The notes beneath the pieces were generated by a model. That model saw only the letters and a program-made list of their open reading frames with translations, ran no database searches and was not told the origin of the DNA. Below, one piece after another: positions 34,822-42,930 of a DNA stretch of 64,000 bases (within the stretch, counting starts at the first letter, position 1; each line of letters starts with the position of its first letter). The translations under genes and the position numbers were made by a program. This DNA is from Candidatus Goldiibacteriota bacterium HGW-Goldbacteria-1 (GTDB taxonomy: Bacteria > Oederibacteriota > PGYV01): contig PGYV01000007.1 of NCBI GenBank assembly GCA_002839855.1, positions 197,292 through 261,291 of the forward strand. The letters run 5' to 3'.

Positions 34822-35394
34822 ATGAGATATTTTAACCGCATCATTATTGCACTTAATACGCTGCTTTTTATAGCAGTGGGTATATTTTTTGTGTCTGTCA
34901 GCGTTAATGCCGGCATGAATAAAATTGTTGTTGAACACATGAATACAATCCTTACCAATTTAAACATGCAGTTTGCCGCAAGGCTTGTGGTGTTTATAAC
35001 AGGCGCCATTTTATTATTAATAGCCCTTATGACAATTATAGGAAACATACAGAACAAAATTAATGAAAGGACAGTTGTGCTGCAGTCGCCGCTTGGCGAC
35101 ATACTGGTGTCGCTTTCCGCAATAGAAGATTTCTCCAAAATTATCAAAAATCAGGTTGCGGGAATAAAAGAAATCCGCGGCAGGGTCACTTCCAAAAGAA
35201 AAGGTTTAAACGTAACCGCGTGGGCCACGCTTTATTCAGACCGCTCTGTGGCTGATGCCACCCAGGAAATACAGGAAGCCATAATCCAGTACATTAAATA
35301 CACCCTTGGAATTGAAACGGAAATTAAACCGCGCATAATTGTCAGTAAAGTTGTCTTTAAAAGCCCGCAGGAAAGCGGCAAAGGCAAAAAATGA
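34822..35394 (+). CDS. AmaP-like membrane anchor (alkaline shock response)
   Basis: 190 aa. Membrane segments at about 6-28 and 55-77, with a cytoplasmic C-terminal domain related to Asp23 folds (LGDILVSLSAIEDFSKIIKNQV, GLNVTAWATLYSDRSV). This is the AmaP arrangement, anchoring Asp23 at the membrane. Overlaps the DUF2273 gene by 4 nt. GGAGG before the start. Confidence 0.85.
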   Translation: MRYFNRIIIALNTLLFIAVGIFFVSVSVNAGMNKIVVEHMNTILTNLNMQFAARLVVFITGAILLLIALMTIIGNIQNKINERTVVLQSPLGDILVSLSAIEDFSKIIKNQVAGIKEIRGRVTSKRKGLNVTAWATLYSDRSVADATQEIQEAIIQYIKYTLGIETEIKPRIIVSKVVFKSPQESGKGKK

Positions 35395-35624
35395 CCGAAT
35401 TTTTAAAATTAATTTTACTTAACATAGGCCGCATCACAGGCGTGCTTGCAGGTTTCATACTTGCTCTTTTTCTTGTTATCTTTGGCGTATGGAAAACCGT
35501 GTTTATCCTTCTTCTGACAATTTTTGGTTTTATTCTTGGCAGGTTTTACGATGACGGATTTGACATCAAAAAAACCTTCCGGGAAATTCTTTCCGTCCTC
35601 CGGATGGATAAATGGCACAGCTGA
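35391..35624 (+). CDS. DUF2273-family small membrane protein
   Basis: 77 aa with two closely spaced hydrophobic segments (residues about 6-28 and 30-47), then a charged tail containing GRFYDDGFDIKKTFREIL. Matches the small DUF2273 proteins that accompany amaP and asp23. Overlaps both neighbours (4 nt and 13 nt). Likely part of the same membrane assembly. Confidence 0.8.
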   Translation: MTEFLKLILLNIGRITGVLAGFILALFLVIFGVWKTVFILLLTIFGFILGRFYDDGFDIKKTFREILSVLRMDKWHS

Positions 35625-36043
35625 AAAAAAATCTTTACCGTATAATTGACGCCAACCTTAACAGGGCGCTTGAAGGCATAAGAGTCTCTGAAGATATCGC
35701 CCGCTTTGCCTTATCGGATAAAAAATCAACATTATTACTTAAACAGATACGCCACGCTGTTGCTTCTGCGGCTAAAATTATAGAACCCGATTATTCCGCC
35801 ATTGTCTCATCTCGCGACAGTGAAAAAGACGCGGGCAGGTCATTAAACACAAAAAGCGAATTTAAAAAAAATAACCTTAAAGAAATATTAATATCAAATT
35901 TAAAACGCGCTCAGGAATCCTTAAGGGTGCTTGAAGAAACATCAAAACTTATAGACATTAAAGCGGCCGCCGCTTTTAAAGAAGCGCGTTATAATATGTA
36001 CACAGCCGAAAAAAATATTCTTAAAAGAAGGAACCTACAATGA
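35612..36043 (+). CDS. Stand-alone ThiD2-like domain protein
   Basis: 143 aa, all helical. The opening LYRIIDANLNRALEGIRVSEDIARF and the later LKRAQESLRVLEETSK match the domain usually found fused to the N-terminus of ThiE, described as an alternative HMP-phosphate kinase (ThiD2). Here it is a separate gene without the ThiE barrel, overlapping thiC by 4 nt. ThiC makes HMP-P, and this protein would phosphorylate it to HMP-PP. Annotation as thiamine-phosphate synthase would be misleading. Confidence 0.75.
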   Translation: MAQLKKNLYRIIDANLNRALEGIRVSEDIARFALSDKKSTLLLKQIRHAVASAAKIIEPDYSAIVSSRDSEKDAGRSLNTKSEFKKNNLKEILISNLKRAQESLRVLEETSKLIDIKAAAAFKEARYNMYTAEKNILKRRNLQ

Positions 36044-37350
36044 CACAGCTTGAATACGCAAAAAAAGGCATTATCACGGAAGAAATGCGCCATGTTGCCT
36101 CCGATGAAAAAGTAACTGTTGAATTTTTGATGGCAAAAATGGCAGCGGGTGAAATTGTAATCACAAAAAATAAAAAACACTCCAAGGTTAAACCTACAGG
36201 TATAGGCAGCGGCCTGCGCACCAAAGTAAACGCAAACATAGGAAGCTCGCAGGATGTCTGCGATATGAACAATGAACTTGAAAAACTTGACCTTTGTGTT
36301 AAACACGGCGCGGACGCGGTAATGGACTTATCCACCGGCGGCGACATAAGGGAAATAAGAAAAGCCATAGTGGCAGCTTCGGTTGTCCCCATTGGAACAG
36401 TGCCTATTTATCAGACAATGGTTGATATAAAGCGCGACGGCCGCGGTTTAAAAGAAATGACCGGCGATGACCTTTTTAAAACAATAGAAGAACACGGCGA
36501 ACAGGGCGTGGACTTTGTAACAGTTCACTGCGGTATCACAAAAAACACAGTGCAGTCGCTTTTATCACAGGGAAGAAAACTTAACATAGTAAGCAGGGGC
36601 GGGTCAATGCACGCCGCCTGGATATTAAACAACGAAAAAGAAAACCCTCTTTATGAACAGTATGACCGCCTTCTTGAAATTGCATACAAATATGACATGA
36701 CGCTTTCGCTTGGCGACGGCATGAGGCCCGGCTGCCTTTCAGACGCCACAGACAGGGCACAGATACACGAACTGTCCGTGCTTGGCGAACTTGCAAAACG
36801 CGCTTATGATAAAAACGTGCAGGTAATGATTGAAGGCCCAGGCCATATGCCTTTAAACCAGATAGTCACAAACATGCAGATACAGAAAAAACTTTGCAAC
36901 AACGCGCCTTTTTATGTATTGGGCCCTTTAGTCACTGACATTGCCCCGGGCTACGACCATATCACCGCGGCAATAGGCGGCGCATTGGCGGCGGCTAACG
37001 GAGCTGATTTTCTGTGTTATGTGACCGCGGCAGAACATTTAAAACTTCCCGGCGCTGAAGAGGTTAAAGAAGGCGTAATAGTTTCAAGAATTGCAGCGCA
37101 CGCGGCTGATATAGCAAAGGGAATTCCCGGCGCGATAGAATGGGATAATAAAATGGCAGAAGCCAGAAAAAACCTGAACTGGGAAGCACAGATAAACCTG
37201 TCAATAGACCCGGAGCGCGCTAAAAAAATGCGCGAATCTTCCAAACCCGCCGCGGAAGACGTATGCACAATGTGCGGCGAACTTTGCGCCATTAAAGAAA
37301 TGAACACAGCGCTGCTTAATAAGGAAATTGAAGATAAAAAGAAAAAATAA
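36040..37350 (+). CDS. thiC: Phosphomethylpyrimidine synthase ThiC
   Basis: 436 aa, the shorter non-proteobacterial form. Radical-SAM enzyme converting aminoimidazole ribotide to HMP-phosphate in thiamine synthesis. Blocks seen: PTGIGSGLRTKVNANIGSS, GADAVMDLSTGGDI, FVTVHCGIT, VSRGGSMHAAWI, SLGDGMRPGC, MIEGPGHMPLNQI and GPLVTDIAPGYDHI. The C-terminal iron-sulfur motif is CTMCGELCAIK. No TPP riboswitch was seen upstream; the gene overlaps the ThiD2-like gene inside a long operon, so control must come from further upstream or another mechanism. Confidence 0.97.
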   Translation: MTQLEYAKKGIITEEMRHVASDEKVTVEFLMAKMAAGEIVITKNKKHSKVKPTGIGSGLRTKVNANIGSSQDVCDMNNELEKLDLCVKHGADAVMDLSTGGDIREIRKAIVAASVVPIGTVPIYQTMVDIKRDGRGLKEMTGDDLFKTIEEHGEQGVDFVTVHCGITKNTVQSLLSQGRKLNIVSRGGSMHAAWILNNEKENPLYEQYDRLLEIAYKYDMTLSLGDGMRPGCLSDATDRAQIHELSVLGELAKRAYDKNVQVMIEGPGHMPLNQIVTNMQIQKKLCNNAPFYVLGPLVTDIAPGYDHITAAIGGALAAANGADFLCYVTAAEHLKLPGAEEVKEGVIVSRIAAHAADIAKGIPGAIEWDNKMAEARKNLNWEAQINLSIDPERAKKMRESSKPAAEDVCTMCGELCAIKEMNTALLNKEIEDKKKK

Positions 37351-37414
37351 AGTATAATTACCTTGTACTGTCTTAACAACCCGGAAAAAACATACACACC
37401 TTAAGGAGACAGCA

Positions 37415-37945
37415 ATGCAGGTAAAAGGAAGGACTTTAAAACAGACCCTTGAATATTTAAGGGAGAAATTCGGGGAACAGAAACTTTTATCTTTTCTCGA
37501 TAAATATCAGGAATTTGAAGCCATTAATTCCTCTTCTGAAATTGACTGGTATCCCGTAGAAACTTTAATTTCAGCCCTTGAAAAAGCAGACTCTTATTTT
37601 GGCTATTGCGATTTGTCATTACTTGAAGATATGGGCTTCTACGCGTCAAAAAAAGCTTTTGAAGGTTCACACAAACTTTTTACCGGCATGAAACCAGCCA
37701 CGCTTTTTACCAACGCCCCTATGATATTTTCCACATATTATTCAAACGGCAGCGCCCGGGCGGAATTTATAAAAGATAACAGGGTAAAACTTACTTTAAA
37801 CAATTTTCCATGCTCCCCGCACCTTTCAAGAAGGATACTTGGATGGTCAAAAGGGGTAATTGCCCTTACAGGCGGCAAAAATGTAAAAGGCAGTGAACTG
37901 CCGTGCAAAAACGGCCTTTCTTTTATATTTGAATGGAATAATTGA
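37415..37945 (+). CDS. Protein of unknown function (176 aa)
   Basis: Not firmly recognised. Soluble, no signal peptide. It resembles in outline the DUF2378/heme-NO-binding-like helical proteins: a short N-terminal helix pair, then WYPVETLISALEKADSYFG, LEDMGFYASKKAFEG and a beta-rich end with CSPHLSRRILGWSKGVIALTGG. Start ATG 37415 with AAGGAG upstream. Last gene before the repeat-rich gap; it may have its own promoter in the 64-nt gap after thiC. Confidence 0.6.
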   Translation: MQVKGRTLKQTLEYLREKFGEQKLLSFLDKYQEFEAINSSSEIDWYPVETLISALEKADSYFGYCDLSLLEDMGFYASKKAFEGSHKLFTGMKPATLFTNAPMIFSTYYSNGSARAEFIKDNRVKLTLNNFPCSPHLSRRILGWSKGVIALTGGKNVKGSELPCKNGLSFIFEWNN

Positions 37946-38269
37946 TAAAACCTGACGTTTAGAAGCTTAGATGGTTGGATGCTTTGATGCTTGAAAAAAT
38001 AAAGCCTTGGTAGGCGCGCCACAACAAAAGCAGCTGGGCAGCTAAGCAGCTAAGCGGCTGGGCAACATGGTTTGGTATTAGTAGGTGCTCCTTTTAAGGC
38101 GCGGCAATAGACTTAGATTTGTTCTTTACTTCTGACTTCCCGACCTTCTGCCTATACTTTCGTCCCTCGTGTTTATATGGTTGCCTATCTGCGGCTTTTC
38201 TTCCGTCCCTCTGTCCCTCGCGTTTTTTCTTCCCAGCTGCCAAGCTGCTTAGCCGCCAAGCTTCTTATT
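37946..38269. repeat. Intergenic island of octamer repeats and REP-like hairpins
   Basis: About 320 nt without a gene. It contains: five in-phase octamers at 37957-37996 (GCTTAGAT type); four in-phase GCAGCTAA-type octamers at 38030-38061; a CCGTCCCT/CTGTCCCT pair at 38203-38218; and four octamers at 38233-38264 (CAAGCTGC type) that are the inverted counterpart of the 38030 block, giving an imperfect inverted repeat about 170 nt apart. GTAG-led segments at 38010 and 38081 look like REP elements. Confidence 0.65.
38081..38105 (+). repeat. REP-like element led by GTAG
   Basis: GTAG at 38081 followed by an imperfect hairpin (CTCCTT with AAGGCG around TT, with one mismatch). Same layout as the element at 58848. 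GTAG is the foot sequence of several known REP families. Confidence 0.4.
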
Positions 38270-38683
38270 TTACGACTTATAAATCACAGAAATACATATT
38301 CCCGCCGCCACATAGCTGATAAGCCCCTGTGCCAGCCATGAAATTAAAAGCCCTTGTGTAAGCGTTCCCGCTGCTATAAGGGTAATTAGCGGCTGTGTAA
38401 TAAGTAAAAACCAAATCATAAAACCCATAAATATGCCTTTTATCATCCCTTTTCCCGGAAGCCCCCCATTTATTACGGAATAAAACCCCGCCATTACCAT
38501 TCCCATTCCTATATTAAGGAATAGAAGCTTATAAAACCACTTCATTGATATATTTTCCCTGAAAAGGTAGCGTAAAGAAGGGTCGGTAAGCTGATTATTG
38601 TATTTATACGCCAATGCCGCCACCAAAAACAGCACAAAACCCGCAACTATCCCCGCCAGAACAAGCCTGAATATCTTTTCCAT
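38270..38683 (-). CDS. Small integral membrane protein of unknown function
   Basis: 137 aa with four predicted membrane segments (about 5-27, 48-70, 78-100, 107-131). No motif recognised. ATG 38683 has a strong GGGAGGTAA upstream, so it is a translated gene despite its small size. It is a lone minus-strand gene inside a long plus-strand stretch, with the octamer island immediately downstream. Confidence 0.6.
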   Translation of the reverse strand: MEKIFRLVLAGIVAGFVLFLVAALAYKYNNQLTDPSLRYLFRENISMKWFYKLLFLNIGMGMVMAGFYSVINGGLPGKGMIKGIFMGFMIWFLLITQPLITLIAAGTLTQGLLISWLAQGLISYVAAGICISVIYKS

Positions 38684-38818
38684 TGATATTACCTCCCGTG
38701 ATTTTTGATGATAATAACACAGATAACCGCATAAAACAAGAGTATTTGAACAATTAATGATATCTTAACACAATATTTACTTCATATATAAAATACCATA
38801 ATAAACTTACATTTTTTC

Positions 38819-38846
38819 TTGACACAAAAATCATTTATGATATAAT
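38819..38846 (+). promoter_or_regulatory. Strong promoter with extended -10 for the major barrel gene
   Basis: TTGACA (38819-38824), 16-nt spacer, TATAAT (38841-38846) preceded by TGA. Both hexamers are perfect and the -10 is extended. The start site near 38853 would leave a leader of about 235 nt before the ATG at 39088. Confidence 0.75.
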
Positions 38847-38852
38847 CTATTC

Positions 38853-39087
38853 AATTATAACAGGGCAGGGTTATTAAACGTTCATTAAAGCATACAGATA
38901 AAACTTAATTAACTTGATATTTATGCAATAAAGAAGCATAAAATACCCTTACAGGAAGGGGGGTGGATTAAGAGAGTTACAAAAAACGCTCTTTACCCCA
39001 TTTTTAAGAAAAGTTAAGCATCTGAACCAAAAAACAAGGTAATTAAAAAAAACAGGCAGTTCAAAATCCTTTAGGAGGGCAATAAGA
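38853..39087 (+). other. Long 5' leader of the outer-membrane barrel gene
   Basis: About 235 nt without an ORF. A possible stem lies at 38959-39000: GGGGT and AAGAG on the left arm pair with CTCTT and ACCCC on the right, around an A-rich loop. The end carries GGAGGG just before the start codon. It could affect mRNA stability or be a regulatory RNA target; no known riboswitch recognised. Confidence 0.4.
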
Positions 39088-40302
39088 ATGAAGAAATTTA
39101 TCGTTGTAGTAGCTTTACTCGCACTCGTTGCCGGTTCCGCTTTCGCAGGCGTAACCACAGCAACAAAGCTTCAGTCACAGGCAAACTATCCGGGAGTATT
39201 AGTACCGGGCAGCGTAATTGGAATGGGAACATTTGTAACAGATTTATCAATAATGTCAAACGTAGCACTTTTAGAAGTTGTTGATGGCGATGCTTACGGA
39301 TTGACAGTTTTAAAATCAGACCTTGGCACATTCGCAGCATCTGTTGCAGAAAATTCGTTACTTGGACTTGGCTGGGCTACAGCACTTGACGGAATGAACG
39401 TAGCAGCAATGATACAGTATGGCGTTGTAACTGACGGAACAGAACTTAAAGACGAAGTACTTGCTGCACCTTTAACATTAACATCAAATTATAATCAGAC
39501 ACTTGACTTAACACTTGGCGCAGCATTACAGGGCGACATGCCTATGGATCTTTCCTTAAACTTTGGACTTGCAGGAACAGAAGCAGTTGCAAAAGACTAT
39601 GCAACAGACAAATCCATCACAGAAATAACAACAACAACAGTTTCTGTAATGAACATCGGCGCAGCAGCAAGAATGGGACTTGGCGACGGACTTAAAGCAG
39701 TTCTTGACGTAAATTATTTAATGGGTTCATCTTCAGTTAAAGCAAAAGAAGCTGATACAAGCTCAGTAACTGAAGGAAGCTTGCTTTCAGTTGCAGCTTT
39801 AATTGGAAAAGACATCAAAGCATCTGAATCACTTACAGTTAAAATTGCTTCAGGCGTTGAAGTTGCTTCTGATTCAGTTGTTATGAACACAGCAAAAGGC
39901 GCAACCACATCATACTCATTAGTTGACGGAGATTCTTCAACAGGTATTGTAATTCCTTTTAACTTTGCAGTTGAAGGAAAACTTAACGAAACCTGGTCAG
40001 TTAGCTCAGGCGTTGAAGCACGTTTACTTGCAGCTTCTTTTGGTGCAGAAAACGTAATAGAAGACAACACATCCAGCTCAACAAAAGTTTACAGGACATC
40101 AAGCTCACTTAACATTCTTGATCCTTTAACACTTGTACCGGTTACATATGTTGGATACGCAATCGGAACAACAGCAAAGATCGGCGACCTTACACTTGAC
40201 CTGAACGTAAACCCGGGAATTCTTATGAACGGGCCTGAATTCATCTCAGGAAACGGCGTTACTCTTAACACAGATTTAGCAGTTGTTTACAACTGGAAGT
40301 AA
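39088..40302 (+). CDS. Putative major outer-membrane beta-barrel protein
   Basis: 404 aa. Clear signal peptide MKKFIVVVALLALVAGSAFA|G. The mature part alternates hydrophobic and polar residues in strand-like stretches (LTLDLNVNPGILM, LDLTLGAALQ), with no large domain recognised. Codon use is strikingly uniform (GCA for Ala, ACA for Thr, CTT/TTA for Leu) compared with neighbours, as expected for a very highly expressed gene. A near-perfect promoter, long leader, GGAGGG and a strong terminator surround it. Likely an abundant porin or structural outer-membrane protein. Confidence 0.7.
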   Translation: MKKFIVVVALLALVAGSAFAGVTTATKLQSQANYPGVLVPGSVIGMGTFVTDLSIMSNVALLEVVDGDAYGLTVLKSDLGTFAASVAENSLLGLGWATALDGMNVAAMIQYGVVTDGTELKDEVLAAPLTLTSNYNQTLDLTLGAALQGDMPMDLSLNFGLAGTEAVAKDYATDKSITEITTTTVSVMNIGAAARMGLGDGLKAVLDVNYLMGSSSVKAKEADTSSVTEGSLLSVAALIGKDIKASESLTVKIASGVEVASDSVVMNTAKGATTSYSLVDGDSSTGIVIPFNFAVEGKLNETWSVSSGVEARLLAASFGAENVIEDNTSSSTKVYRTSSSLNILDPLTLVPVTYVGYAIGTTAKIGDLTLDLNVNPGILMNGPEFISGNGVTLNTDLAVVYNWK

Positions 40303-40326
40303 TTTCAGTTTAATTAAGTCTTCACA

Positions 40327-40361
40327 AAACGCCCGGGTTAACAGCCCGGGCGTTTTTTTTT
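40327..40361 (+). terminator. Intrinsic terminator after the barrel gene
   Basis: AAAACGCCCGGG pairs perfectly with CCCGGGCGTTTT around a 7-nt loop and is followed by a T-run. A strong Rho-independent terminator. Confidence 0.92.
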
Positions 40362-40454
40362 GTCTGAATTTATAATACACACAATAATTAATTATAGACA
40401 GACCGGTATGTTTGTTCTATATTATATGGACAAACTAATAAGGAGAGACACCAA

Positions 40455-41135
40455 ATGAAAAAAATATTTTTGACACTTGTATTTACAATAGTACTAATAC
40501 CTTTCGCGGCAGCTGAAGGCGCAGATTATTCATCGGTGGCCGCAACTGCCACGGCAATAACCGCAGCGCTGCAGAATATGTCAACCACACCGGTAATTTC
40601 ACCTGTGATAAATACAACCACTGCTGTTATCGCATCGCCTGTGCCTTCCGCAACTATTATACCTACAAAAACAAGAAATATGTTTGATGACATAGGTGAC
40701 TTTCTTGGGGTAAAAAAAGACCCTCTTCAGGTTCAGGCAGAAGCAGCTGCAGAAGCAGCAAAAGAAGCGGAGATTGCAGCAAAAAACAGGGAAAATGAAA
40801 TGTCCCTTGCGGGTAAACTGCTTATTACCGCAGATATTTTTGGCGCTGCAACCACAGCCTTTACCTGGCTTGGCTATTCTTCAATGTTATCTGATTATAA
40901 TGACATATATGCTATAGAAGATAACACTACAATGGAAAATTATGAAATGTTAAAACGGATGAGTAAATCTGTAGATGATAAATTTACCACTGCGGTTGTA
41001 GTGACATCCATCACATCTGCCCTCCTTATATATACTGCTGTAGATGCTATATGGCTTCACCTTGCTTTTCCTGTAAAGGTTCAGGCTGCTTGTTACGATA
41101 ACAACCCTGGCGTATTGCTGACATATAATTATTAA
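40455..41135 (+). CDS. Exported Ala/Thr-rich protein with two membrane segments, unknown function
   Basis: 226 aa. Signal peptide MKKIFLTLVFTIVLIPFAAA|E, a Thr/Ala/Pro-rich stretch to about residue 75, an Ala/Glu-rich helix (VQAEAAAEAAKEAEIAAK) at about 94-113, then two hydrophobic segments near 125-150 and 180-205. No family recognised. AAGGAGAG precedes the ATG. It stands alone between the barrel gene and dnaA. Confidence 0.6.
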   Translation: MKKIFLTLVFTIVLIPFAAAEGADYSSVAATATAITAALQNMSTTPVISPVINTTTAVIASPVPSATIIPTKTRNMFDDIGDFLGVKKDPLQVQAEAAAEAAKEAEIAAKNRENEMSLAGKLLITADIFGAATTAFTWLGYSSMLSDYNDIYAIEDNTTMENYEMLKRMSKSVDDKFTTAVVVTSITSALLIYTAVDAIWLHLAFPVKVQAACYDNNPGVLLTYNY

Positions 41136-41151
41136 ACCCTGTAATTAGCGC

Positions 41152-41180
41152 TTGACATTTTAACCGCATCTTCCTATAAT
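41152..41180 (+). promoter_or_regulatory. dnaA promoter
   Basis: TTGACA (41152-41157), 17-nt spacer, TATAAT (41175-41180); both hexamers match consensus. Predicted start near 41187. Three DnaA-box-like sequences lie between it and the dnaA start codon, consistent with autoregulation. Confidence 0.8.
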
Positions 41181-41258
41181 ACGCTGTCATTTAAAACTAC
41201 TATTATTTGTGTATATTTGTATTCCATAATGTGATATTATTGCTTTGTTGATAAGTTT

Positions 41259-41267
41259 TGTGGAAAA
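41259..41267 (-). promoter_or_regulatory. DnaA-box-like sequence (TTTTCCACA)
   Basis: TGTGGAAAA on the plus strand, i.e. TTTTCCACA on the minus strand, one mismatch from TTATCCACA. In the dnaA leader. Confidence 0.5.
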
Positions 41268-41310
41268 TCTTAATAAGTTATAAAACGTCTTATTTATATG
41301 GTATTAATAT

Positions 41311-41319
41311 TGTGGATAA
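41311..41319 (-). promoter_or_regulatory. DnaA box (perfect)
   Basis: TGTGGATAA, the exact complement of the consensus TTATCCACA, 59 nt before the dnaA start codon. Confidence 0.75.
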
Positions 41320-41332
41320 CTATACGTCAACT

Positions 41333-41341
41333 TGTGGATAA
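41333..41341 (-). promoter_or_regulatory. DnaA box (perfect)
   Basis: Second exact TGTGGATAA, 22 bp from the previous copy (two helical turns) and in the same orientation. Confidence 0.75.
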
Positions 41342-41369
41342 GTTGTGCAAAAACAAGGGGTATTTTAGC

Positions 41370-42713
41370 TTGAAAAACAAAGAATTTAATTGGGAAGTTA
41401 TTATTGATTCCCTTAAAGAAGAAAATAGCGGCCTGAACTTATGGCTTGAAAAGGCCACAGCGTCTTTTAACACAGAAAAAGACTGTGTTGTTATCACCAT
41501 ACCTGATTCCCTTCATCAGAAAACCCTTGCCAAGTACAAAAACGAGCTTATGGAATCAATTGAAAAGGTATTCAAAAAAGTATCTGACCTTAAACTTGAA
41601 GTTTCAAAGACAGAAGAACCCAAAAAAGACCACTCATCCAAAATTGTCATTAAAGAACAGCAGATATTGCTGCCGCTTGACCCACAGCACCCTTTTATAC
41701 CTTCATTAAACTCACGTTTCCGTTTTGATAACTTCATAGTGGGCCAAAGCAACAGGTTTGCCCACGCAGCCTGTAAAGCAGTGGCAGAGGCACCGGGGCA
41801 GGCATATAACCCTTTATTCATCTACGGGGGCGTAGGGCTTGGAAAAACCCATCTTCTGCACGCTATCGGCACATACATTTATGAACAGGACCCTTCAAAA
41901 AAAATAATGATAATCACGGCTGAAAAGTTCCTTTTTGAAGTCACCCAGGGAATCCGTGAAAATAAGATGGATGAATTTAAAAACCGCTACAGAAGCACTG
42001 ACCTGCTTTTAGTGGACGACATTCAGTTTTTACGCGGCGACGCCACAATTGAAGAATTCTTCCATACTTTCAATGAACTTTACAATCACAACAAACAGAT
42101 AGTGGCCACATCAGATTCCCCTCCGGGAGATTTGAAACTTGAAGACCGCCTTAAATCAAGATTCTCTTCCGGAATAATAGCGGATATACTTGCGCCGGAT
42201 TTTGAAACAAGGGTCGCCATTTTAAAACAGAAAGCTATGGAATCCAACAAAGAAGTACCTGATAACGTTATCGGGTATATTGCGGAACACATTGATAATA
42301 ATATAAGGGAGCTTGAAAGCACCCTTAAAAATCTGCTTATACTTGCAGAAAATCCCGAAGAACTTGATATTGAACTTGCCAAAAAAGCCATTAAGATAAG
42401 AAATCCAAAATTTGACCAGGCAAAAAAAATAGGCATTGATATGATACAGCAGATAGTGTCGGATTATTTTGGAATAAAAGTACAGGACCTTTTATCCAAA
42501 AAAAGACATGAAAACATAGCAAAATCACGCCAGGTTGCAATGTATATCACCCGCAACCTTACGGATTATTCGCTTGTTCAGATAGGGCAGTACTTTGGCG
42601 GCAAAGACCATACAACGGTAATGCACGCAATAAATAAAGTGGATAAACTTGTAAAATCAGACGATAAATTTAAAAACACAATAAATGAAATAGTAATGAG
42701 AGTGAAAAAGTAA
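41370..42713 (+). CDS. dnaA: Chromosomal replication initiator protein DnaA
   Basis: 447 aa, usual length. I start at TTG 41370 (LKNKEFNWEVIIDSLKEE), which has AAGGGG upstream; the ATG at 41298 would add 24 residues of non-family sequence overlapping the DnaA boxes. Domain I about 1-80; a short linker; the AAA+ domain with Walker A GGVGLGKTHLLHAIG and Walker B LLVDDIQFL; DNA-binding domain IV with KDHTTVMHAINKVDKL. It opens the origin and represses its own gene in many bacteria. Followed by dnaN across a 418-nt AT-rich gap. Confidence 0.97.
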   Translation: MKNKEFNWEVIIDSLKEENSGLNLWLEKATASFNTEKDCVVITIPDSLHQKTLAKYKNELMESIEKVFKKVSDLKLEVSKTEEPKKDHSSKIVIKEQQILLPLDPQHPFIPSLNSRFRFDNFIVGQSNRFAHAACKAVAEAPGQAYNPLFIYGGVGLGKTHLLHAIGTYIYEQDPSKKIMIITAEKFLFEVTQGIRENKMDEFKNRYRSTDLLLVDDIQFLRGDATIEEFFHTFNELYNHNKQIVATSDSPPGDLKLEDRLKSRFSSGIIADILAPDFETRVAILKQKAMESNKEVPDNVIGYIAEHIDNNIRELESTLKNLLILAENPEELDIELAKKAIKIRNPKFDQAKKIGIDMIQQIVSDYFGIKVQDLLSKKRHENIAKSRQVAMYITRNLTDYSLVQIGQYFGGKDHTTVMHAINKVDKLVKSDDKFKNTINEIVMRVKK

Positions 42714-42780
42714 AGTATTGTACTTTGTTACCCCGTCATCACACAGAAGCTTGATATTTTTCATCCTTTATTTGCTTACC

Positions 42781-42828
42781 AAGCCTCAAAGCCTCAAAGC
42801 ATCTAACCTTCTGTGTTTTTAAGCATTC
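42781..42828 (+). repeat. In-phase octamer repeats in the dnaA-dnaN gap
   Basis: Units begin at 42781, 42789, 42797 and 42805 (consensus AAGCMTCW); a fifth related unit, AAGCATTC, is in phase at 42821. The first two copies are identical. The reverse complement of the 37957-37996 block has the same consensus. Confidence 0.65.
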
Positions 42829-42921
42829 TTTCTTTATTATATATTTAGCAATAGATACTGTGTTAACAACTATCGTAACAACATGTTCATTAAAATGTTA
42901 ATAAAAATAGGGTCATTTTTT

Positions 42922-42930
42922 TGTGGATAA
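42922..42930 (-). promoter_or_regulatory. DnaA box (perfect) downstream of dnaA
   Basis: TGTGGATAA, complement of TTATCCACA, at the left border of the AT-rich tract before dnaN. Confidence 0.65.

Noticed and set aside
36040..37350. TPP riboswitch for thiC
   Set aside because: thiC overlaps the preceding gene and I see no THI-box core (such as CTGAGA) in the nearby upstream sequence.
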